From Cellvibrionales bacterium UBA2511 (GTDB lineage: Bacteria > Pseudomonadota > Gammaproteobacteria > Pseudomonadales > Porticoccaceae): DNA of 5,285 nt. Below, piece after piece: positions 1-3,878 of this stretch; position 1 is the stretch's first letter, and each line of letters begins with the position of its first letter. Made by a program: the position numbers and the translations under genes. The notes below the pieces were generated by a model, which saw only the letters and a list, made by a program, of their open reading frames with translations, made no database searches and was not told the origin of the DNA. The stretch covers positions 2,014 through 7,298 of the forward strand of contig DDNV01000005.1 of assembly GCA_002341315.1 (NCBI GenBank). The letters are read 5' to 3'.

Positions 1-2
1 TG

Positions 3-77
3 GGGCACACCGCCGGTAAACGCAACGCTGAGGTAAATCCCGTCATGGGTAGAAAAACAAAAGAGACAGATCGATGA
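3..77 (+). CDS. Possible 3' end of an upstream gene (partial)
   Basis: A reading frame is open from the left edge and ends in TGA at 75-77, giving a hydrophilic, basic tail that ends ...GRKTKETDR. The TGA overlaps the ATG of the PPK2 gene in an ATGA arrangement, which is typical of translationally coupled operon genes; this overlap is the main support. With only 24 codons visible, no family can be recognised and chance openness is quite possible. Another frame, closing at 34-36, could equally be the end of an upstream gene. Confidence 0.3.
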   Translation, partial: GHTAGKRNAEVNPVMGRKTKETDR

Positions 78-895
78 AGGCGTCGATTGACCCTGTGGGG
101 GATGGCGTCCAGCTCAGTGATATTGACCCGGATCGGGCGCTCAGGGACAAGGGCGAATATAAACACCTGCTGGGCAAGTTGCAGGAAAAGATGCTGCAAA
201 TCCAACTGGCCTATTACACCCAGGGTCGACGGGCGGTGATTGTGCTCGAGGGGGCGGACTGCGCCGGTAAAGGCGGTATTATCCGTCGACTCACGCAACC
301 CCTGGATGTGCGGGGCGTGCAGGTCTGGCCGATCGGTGCCCCCAGTGCTGAGGAGTCCGGGCAGCACTATCTGCAACGTTTTTGGCAGCGACTGCCCTCG
401 TCGGGCTCCATTGCGATTTTCGATCGCTCCTGGTACGGCCGCGTGCTGGTGGAGCGTATCGAAGGGTACTGCAGTAAATCTGCCTGGCAGCGTGCCTATG
501 CCGAGATCAATGACTTTGAGCGGATGCTTCATGACGATGGCGTACCGGTCGTCAAACTGTTGCCGGTGATTACCAAAGTTGAGCAAATGCGGCGCTTTGA
601 AGAACGCCTGCGCAACCCGCGCAAGCACTGGAAAATTACCAGCGAGGACATTCGCAACTGGCACCGCTGGGATGACTACCAGCTGGCATTTAAGGAGATG
701 CTGGACAAAACCTCGACGGAATCAGCGCCCTGGCATCTGATTCCCGGCAACCGAAAATGGTTCGCCCGTGTCGAGGCGCTGAAAGTGGTGACCGAGGTGC
801 TGGCCAGGGGGGTCGATATTTCAGTGCCGCTGTTGGAGCCGGAACTGATGCAGGAAGCCCTGGAAATGTTGCGTCGGGAGTTAAAGGATTCGTAA
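74..895 (+). CDS. ppk2: Polyphosphate kinase 2 family protein (PPK2), single domain
   Basis: Cytoplasmic PPK2-family phosphotransferase of 273 residues. The family moves phosphate between inorganic polyphosphate and nucleotides, making NDP or NTP from NMP or NDP, or the reverse. An N-terminal segment (about 1-50) precedes the P-loop kinase fold. Walker A is G60-A-D-C-A-G-K66-G-G68, and the Walker B region is F116-D117-R-S-W-Y-G-R123. The stretch V124-LVERIEG-Y132 and EINDFE (144-149) follow the family pattern. A lid region (about 165-195) holds EQMRRFEERLRNPRKHWKIT, followed by TSTESAPWHLIP (213-224). The EINDFE and VLVERxEG wording looks most like class II (AMP-phosphorylating) or class III enzymes, but class and nucleotide preference cannot be fixed by eye. 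Oddities are Cys63 where Ala is usual, Ala61 where Trp is common in this subgroup, and LLPVIT where a W/F-x-HIS-like stretch is common. The only start giving the full N-terminus is ATG 74; its ribosome site is weak (AGAGA), consistent with coupling to an upstream gene. Confidence 0.94.
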   Translation: MKASIDPVGDGVQLSDIDPDRALRDKGEYKHLLGKLQEKMLQIQLAYYTQGRRAVIVLEGADCAGKGGIIRRLTQPLDVRGVQVWPIGAPSAEESGQHYLQRFWQRLPSSGSIAIFDRSWYGRVLVERIEGYCSKSAWQRAYAEINDFERMLHDDGVPVVKLLPVITKVEQMRRFEERLRNPRKHWKITSEDIRNWHRWDDYQLAFKEMLDKTSTESAPWHLIPGNRKWFARVEALKVVTEVLARGVDISVPLLEPELMQEALEMLRRELKDS

Positions 896-1020
896 CCATC
901 CGCAATCGGTGCTTTTACCCTGTTTGCCAGCGTCGGATGCCAACTATCGGGATGGGCGAATAAAGTGATTGCTGACCCGATACGCCAAGGCTGAACAGAG
1001 GTGGCATTCGCTTTGGCTGT

Positions 1021-1512
1021 CTACGTGCATTCAGCCAGTAACTTTCGGGCTTTTTGTGGGGAGATGGGTTCGTTGACCAGAATCTCGTTGCCCGACCAGG
1101 GCTTACCATCCATGGAGATGGCTACCAGTACACCCTGAATCGCGGTAATTTTCTTGTCCATGGGTTCCGAAAAGATATAGAACATTTCTTCGGAGTGGTT
1201 TAGCCCGCGCAGATGTACATAGATAAACCGGTCTTTTACCCTGATAGCACCTTTATATTTGAAGGGGTTTTCATGATTGAACTCTTCGATTGTCACGCCG
1301 ATGGAGCCGTTTAGTTTTCGTGCAATTTTCCACCGGTGGGAAACGAGCTTATCGGCATCTGTGGTGGCATAGCGGTATGAATAGAATTCACCCTTGTAAG
1401 CGAGCTGGATGAACGTCTGGTTTTCGATAAATGTCAGGAGTTTGTCGACGGCGTAACTGATCAGGCCACCAATGAGCGCCCCGAAAAGAAGTGTGCTCCA
1501 GTCCATGGTCAT
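1021..1512 (-). CDS. Membrane-anchored protein of unknown function
   Basis: Not recognised as a named family. The product has up to 163 residues. One hydrophobic segment near the N-terminus (about 6-24, LLFGALIGGLISYAVDKLL) is followed by a charged soluble region of about 135 residues. That region is rich in alternating aromatic and hydrophobic residues suggestive of beta strands: GEFYSYRY (41-48), SIGVTIEEF (70-78), YKGAIRVKDRFIYVHL (86-101), MFYIFSEP (110-117), and AIQGVLVAIS (124-133). The layout suggests a single helix anchoring a beta-rich domain, probably on the cytoplasmic side. The start is uncertain: ATG 1512 has GTGAG only 3 nt upstream, whereas the second ATG (1506, residue 3) lies 9 nt from it and may be the true start. 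A perfect inverted repeat ends 15 nt upstream of the first ATG. It is the last gene of the leftward block and converges on the PPK2 gene. Confidence 0.75.
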   Translation of the reverse strand: MTMDWSTLLFGALIGGLISYAVDKLLTFIENQTFIQLAYKGEFYSYRYATTDADKLVSHRWKIARKLNGSIGVTIEEFNHENPFKYKGAIRVKDRFIYVHLRGLNHSEEMFYIFSEPMDKKITAIQGVLVAISMDGKPWSGNEILVNEPISPQKARKLLAECT

Positions 1513-1527
1513 GTTCTCACGTTGGGA

Positions 1528-1555
1528 ATTCGAGCCTGGTTACACAGGCTCGAAT
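1528..1555. repeat. Perfect 11-bp inverted repeat (hairpin or operator) before the 1512 start
   Basis: ATTCGAGCCTG (1528-1538) is exactly repeated in inverse as CAGGCTCGAAT (1545-1555) around the 6-base spacer GTTACA. As RNA it would form a strong hairpin in the leader of the leftward gene starting at 1512, finishing 15 nt before its first ATG. Neither side carries a T-run, so it does not look like an intrinsic terminator. It may be a protein-binding dyad or an RNA element that affects translation of the downstream gene. Confidence 0.8.
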
Positions 1556-1569
1556 AGTCAGCTGGATGA

Positions 1570-1608
1570 TTACTTCCTGATTTTAATTTTGGCCGGTTGC
1601 CTTGCCAT
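1570..1608 (-). CDS. Possible 12-residue leader peptide or small basic protein
   Basis: A 12-codon frame (MARQPAKIKIRK, then TAA) begins 7 nt after a near-ideal ribosome-binding site, AAAAGGAGGT. It is very basic (five Lys/Arg in 12) and has no hydrophobic stretch. It ends 14 bases before the inverted repeat at 1528-1555, which in turn precedes the gene starting at 1512, so the order is ribosome site, mini-frame, hairpin, gene. That resembles leader-peptide control, but no run of one amino-acid codon marks a classic attenuator. A competing 35-codon frame on the same strand (1690-1583) overlaps it in another frame but has no properly spaced ribosome site. The quality of the ribosome site is the only positive evidence; the peptide may also be a decayed remnant. 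Confidence 0.35.
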   Translation of the reverse strand: MARQPAKIKIRK

Positions 1609-1615
1609 CGGAATG

Positions 1616-1625
1616 ACCTCCTTTT
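1616..1625 (-). promoter_or_regulatory. Strong Shine-Dalgarno sequence with no long gene behind it
   Basis: Read leftward, AAAAGGAGGT matches the 3' end of 16S rRNA very well and sits 7 nt before ATG 1608, which is ideal spacing. It is stronger than the site of the annotated gene at 1512, yet only a 12-codon frame follows. Confidence 0.5.
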
Positions 1626-1714
1626 GTGATATTCCTCGGTCGATTTTGCTGGATGCTGTCAGCGACATCAACGGAAATCTGTTTTTCCATCCTGTTGTCA
1701 GGTGTCAGAACAAG

Positions 1715-1966
1715 TCAGGCTTTCTTAATGATGCTGACAATATATAACAAAATAACAGCGCCGATGGTGGCCATAATAATCGAGCCTAATAAGCCGCCCG
1801 TGGTTATACCGAGCAAACCGAACAAAAATCCACCTAGTAGGGCACCGATAATTCCCACAATAATGTTGGCTACGACGCCAAATCCACTGCCCTTGACGAT
1901 GTTGCCAGCAAGCCAACCGGCCAGTGCGCCAACGGCTAAGAAGATGATTAAGCTGATGATATCCAT
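1715..1966 (-). CDS. GlsB/YeaQ/YmgE family stress-response membrane protein
   Basis: Small inner-membrane protein of 83 residues, the usual length for this family (also called transglycosylase-associated proteins). Three hydrophobic helices are visible: about 3-21, 29-52 and 58-80. The family signature is clear: GWLAGNIVKGSGFG (17-30) followed by NIIVGIIGALLGGFLFGLLG (34-53), ending in a short KKA tail. Members are often linked to stress or stationary-phase responses; the biochemical role is unknown. A longer frame is open to 2032, but ATG 1966 is chosen because AGGAGG (1976-1971) lies just upstream and the conserved family sequence begins there; the extra 22 residues would overlap the preceding gene. 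Its start is 13 bp after the DUF3185 stop, so the two are probably one transcript. No clear terminator follows the stop. Confidence 0.93.
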   Translation of the reverse strand: MDIISLIIFLAVGALAGWLAGNIVKGSGFGVVANIIVGIIGALLGGFLFGLLGITTGGLLGSIIMATIGAVILLYIVSIIKKA

Positions 1967-1970
1967 GTTG

Positions 1971-1976
1971 CCTCCT
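1971..1976 (-). promoter_or_regulatory. Ribosome-binding site fixing the GlsB-type start
   Basis: A consensus AGGAGG read leftward lies 4 nt before ATG 1966, within the 13-bp gap after the DUF3185 stop. It decides the start against the longer upstream frame. Confidence 0.85.
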
Positions 1977-1979
1977 GTA

Positions 1980-2195
1980 TTAATTTTTAATGAAAAGGTA
2001 TAGACCAACCACAAAACTGGCAGCACCAGCAATGTAGAGCGTCATCACCTTATCCGTCTCCGATCCTGTAACGGCCTGGGTTATTTCCGAGCCGATGGAC
2101 TCCGACAGTTGATACCCCCAGAGTGCCAGCCCGGCGCCCACAACCAGAAGGATAAGGCCGATGATTTTTATTGTGCTTGCTGATCCCATTGCCAT
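1980..2195 (-). CDS. DUF3185 family small membrane protein
   Basis: A 71-residue protein with two membrane helices (about 9-27, IKIIGLILLVVGAGLALWG, and about 50-68, VMTLYIAGAASFVVGLYLF) joined by a polar loop containing GYQLSESIGSEITQAVTGSETDKVM (27-51). The GYQ..S.S..S......TGS.TDK pattern between two helices is what I recognise as DUF3185; no molecular function is known for the family. ATG 2195 is supported by GAGGT at 2207-2203, 7 nt upstream. The gene overlaps nothing and is followed after 13 bp by the GlsB-type gene, so the two small membrane proteins are probably made together. A stress or envelope role is inferred only from this partner. Confidence 0.88.
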   Translation of the reverse strand: MAMGSASTIKIIGLILLVVGAGLALWGYQLSESIGSEITQAVTGSETDKVMTLYIAGAASFVVGLYLFIKN

Positions 2196-2313
2196 ATTAA
2201 ATACCTCACTGTTGAATGAAATGTTGGTCGTGAAAACGCTAACGCTTCAGTAACCGGCACGAAACAGTTGCTGCTTTTTAGTGCCCGGTGCCGAACACAC
2301 AAAGTCATACTGG

Positions 2314-2733
2314 TTATAGTTCAGTTTGATCATCGGTAGAGCCCTGAGCTTTTGAACGTTGCCCGAAGACGCGAACGATGACGTAGGCAATTAAAGCGAA
2401 TACAAAAAATACGAGCAGCATCCATGCGATGGATTGCAATGACTCGATAATGGTTCGGTAGATCTCCAGCACCCAGCGATCGGAGGTCAAAACAGGTGGG
2501 GTGAAATGTTCCGTTGGCTCTCGCAGGAAGTTCTCAAGGTAGTGAATGCGAACACCGCCGGAGATACCTACCACATAGACGGCAAATTTCAGATAGGTAG
2601 TCCAGGCATAGGCGATATCGTTGGCAACTATTCGCTCAAGTATCCCTTTAATAGGCCTTGCAAATAATTTTGAAACGACGAAACACACAACCAGTGAAAC
2701 CGCAAATGTGATGCCCAATAACGATAAAAACAT
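2314..2733 (-). CDS. Conserved-looking integral membrane protein of unknown function
   Basis: A 139-residue protein with a strong N-terminal helix (about 3-24), a probable second membrane segment (about 45-62, WTTYLKFAVYVVGISGGVRI) and a clear C-terminal helix (about 101-123, SIAWMLLVFFVFALIAYVIVRVF). A polar segment (63-99) lies between the last two and contains HYLENFLREPTEHF and SDRWVLEIYRTIIESLQ. The tail after 123 is hydrophilic (GQRSKAQGSTDDQTEL). Three helices would put the two ends on opposite sides of the membrane. ATG 2733 is well supported by AGAGGAGAG at 2746-2738. I cannot name the family. It heads the leftward group of small membrane proteins, 118 bp upstream of the DUF3185 gene, so it may or may not share its transcript. 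Confidence 0.85.
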   Translation of the reverse strand: MFLSLLGITFAVSLVVCFVVSKLFARPIKGILERIVANDIAYAWTTYLKFAVYVVGISGGVRIHYLENFLREPTEHFTPPVLTSDRWVLEIYRTIIESLQSIAWMLLVFFVFALIAYVIVRVFGQRSKAQGSTDDQTEL

Positions 2734-2939
2734 TTTGCTCTCCTCTAGCGCTCAAGGCTGTCGATGACAGGTCAGGCTGCAACTACGTCCTGACAGTATA
2801 GTGGTTGGAGGTCGCGATCCAGTGTTGGCACCAATGATGATAGGTAGACAGCCAATGGCCGGTATTTTTTGTCGGAAGAGAACTCACAGTTCGTATCACC
2901 ATTTGGCGTAGGGTGTCGGTCAGTTTTGGACGGTTATAC

Positions 2940-3671
2940 TTAACCCTGCACCGGCTGTTCGAAACCCAGATTGCCCATTTCAATGCCCCGGCGGAAGTCG
3001 CGCATGTGTTTTTCCATCCACTCTTCTGCTTTTTCCTGATCACCCGCGCAGATGGCATCGTAGACATGCTGGTGGGCGACGAGGATACGTTCACCTGGTG
3101 AGAGGGCGCGAATCACGGCGCCCCAGGCGGGGTAGAACAGCTCGTTGAGGGGGGCGCGGGCCAGCAGCAGGGCGTTGTTGTGGGTGGCTTCGGCCACCAG
3201 GTTGTGAAATTCGATTTCCACTTCCAGCAGTGCATCGTGATCGGCCATCACCTCGCGGGTGCGGACAAGATTGTCCGCCAGTAACTGTTTCTCGGCGTCA
3301 GTGGCAGACAAGCATGCCAGCTTGCCCGCCAGCGGCTCCAGCCCCATGGCCACTTGCCACAGTTCTTCGAAGGTCACCCGGTGCATCAGCATGGCGGCGC
3401 TGACGGAGCGACCGATGGCCTCGGTACCGGGTCTCGTCACTACCAGCCGCTTGCGGTCTGCGCGCCCCAGAATACCGACGTGCTCCAGCAGTCGGATCGC
3501 CTCCCTCACGGTGGAGCGGGTGACGCCGAATTGTTCGGCCAGATCGGTTTCGGTGGGCAGCAGTTCTCCCGCCTCAATATCGCCGGAAATAATGGCGTGG
3601 CGGATTTTCTCGCTGACCAGTCGGTAGGCAGGTTGATGGGCCAGGGGGCCAAAGTTGACGGGTTGAGCCAT
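2940..3671 (-). CDS. GntR-family transcriptional regulator, FadR/FCD subfamily
   Basis: A 243-residue DNA-binding regulator. The N-terminal winged helix-turn-helix (about 12-80) carries the GntR signature LLPTETDLAEQFGVTRSTVREAIRLLE (37-63), with TRSTVREAIR (51-60) as recognition helix. The all-helical FCD effector domain (about 95-230) shows the expected metal-site residues: E152-I-E-F-H156, H200 in VAHQHVYDAICAGD, and H222 in MEKHM. Glu152 stands where Asp is usual. Length is normal for the subfamily, whose members typically sense carboxylates or acyl-CoAs and often repress. The gene is divergent from icmF, and the 25-bp palindrome between them matches the FCD operator pattern, so autoregulation and control of icmF are inferred. 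The N-terminus has an 11-residue extension before the domain; the ribosome site before ATG 3671 is weak. The ligand cannot be read from sequence. Confidence 0.93.
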   Translation of the reverse strand: MAQPVNFGPLAHQPAYRLVSEKIRHAIISGDIEAGELLPTETDLAEQFGVTRSTVREAIRLLEHVGILGRADRKRLVVTRPGTEAIGRSVSAAMLMHRVTFEELWQVAMGLEPLAGKLACLSATDAEKQLLADNLVRTREVMADHDALLEVEIEFHNLVAEATHNNALLLARAPLNELFYPAWGAVIRALSPGERILVAHQHVYDAICAGDQEKAEEWMEKHMRDFRRGIEMGNLGFEQPVQG

Positions 3672-3733
3672 GATGAATGATCCGTTGCTGGCAGTCTGTT
3701 AGTAGTGGCAGAAGAGTAGCAGAATTTTCTAAA

Positions 3734-3739
3734 TTGACA
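3734..3739 (+). promoter_or_regulatory. Candidate -35 element for icmF, overlapping the operator
   Basis: TTGACA is a perfect sigma-70 -35 hexamer pointing toward icmF and runs into the left arm of the palindrome. No convincing -10 lies 16-18 bp downstream (best CAGCAT at 3758-3763), so the call is tentative. If used, the transcript would carry a leader of roughly 110 nt and bound regulator would block polymerase. Confidence 0.3.
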
Positions 3740-3759
3740 TATTGTCGGACAATATGTCA
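3735..3759. promoter_or_regulatory. Perfect 25-bp palindrome, probable operator of the GntR/FCD regulator
   Basis: TGACATATTGTC (3735-3746) and GACAATATGTCA (3748-3759) are exact inverse repeats around a central G. The core TTGTCGGACAA fits the TNGTnnnACNA pattern typical of the FadR/FCD branch of GntR regulators. It lies 64 bp upstream of the regulator's ATG (3671) and 119 bp upstream of the icmF GTG, where it could act on both divergent genes. No second copy was seen in the window. Confidence 0.85.
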
Positions 3760-3865
3760 GCATCGATTCAGTCGGCTGATGTTCGATATTGAAGACCTAT
3801 GATTAAAAGGCTGTGAACCTGGCAGGCAGGGGGTGCTCCCCTTGGTCCTGTGTGTCCGGTCTTGT

Positions 3866-3876
3866 AAAGGAGGTGA
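3866..3876 (+). promoter_or_regulatory. Near-perfect Shine-Dalgarno sequence of icmF
   Basis: AAAGGAGGTGA pairs with essentially the whole anti-Shine-Dalgarno tail of 16S rRNA. From AGGAGG it is 5 nt to GTG 3879 but 17 nt to the first ATG (3891), so it favours the GTG as start. Confidence 0.8.
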
Positions 3877-3878
3877 CT

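Noticed and set aside
945..982. TATCGGG / CCCGATA inverted repeat between the convergent PPK2 and unknown genes, considered as a terminator
   Set aside because: The 24-base loop is large and no T-run follows on either strand.
1472..2003. Rightward frames of 91 and 125 codons
   Set aside because: They lie antisense to the GlsB-type gene and across the regulatory gap, have low-complexity composition and no ribosome site.
2254..2293. CCGGCAC / GTGCCCGG or GTGCCG inverted repeat downstream of the membrane gene ending at 2314
   Set aside because: It is imperfect, has a wide loop and no T-run; a weak structure at best.
2758..2800. Small dyads (CTGTC-GAT-GACAG; GTCAGG...CCTGAC) and a TATACT -10-like hexamer upstream of the 2733 start
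   Set aside because: The dyads are only 5-6 bp and no fitting -35 hexamer lies 16-18 bp from TATACT, so no promoter is called.
2880..2892. GAACT-CAC-AGTTC palindrome downstream of the GntR regulator stop
   Set aside because: Five-bp arms without a T-run are too weak for a terminator or operator call.
2783..3094. Leftward frame of 103 codons overlapping the 3' end of the GntR regulator
   Set aside because: It mostly lies in another frame of the well-supported regulator gene, has no ribosome site, and its tail through the intergenic region shows no family resemblance.
3760..3878. Cobalamin riboswitch before icmF
   Set aside because: No recognisable B12-box sequence or multi-helix layout was seen, and the leader is shorter than typical cobalamin riboswitches.
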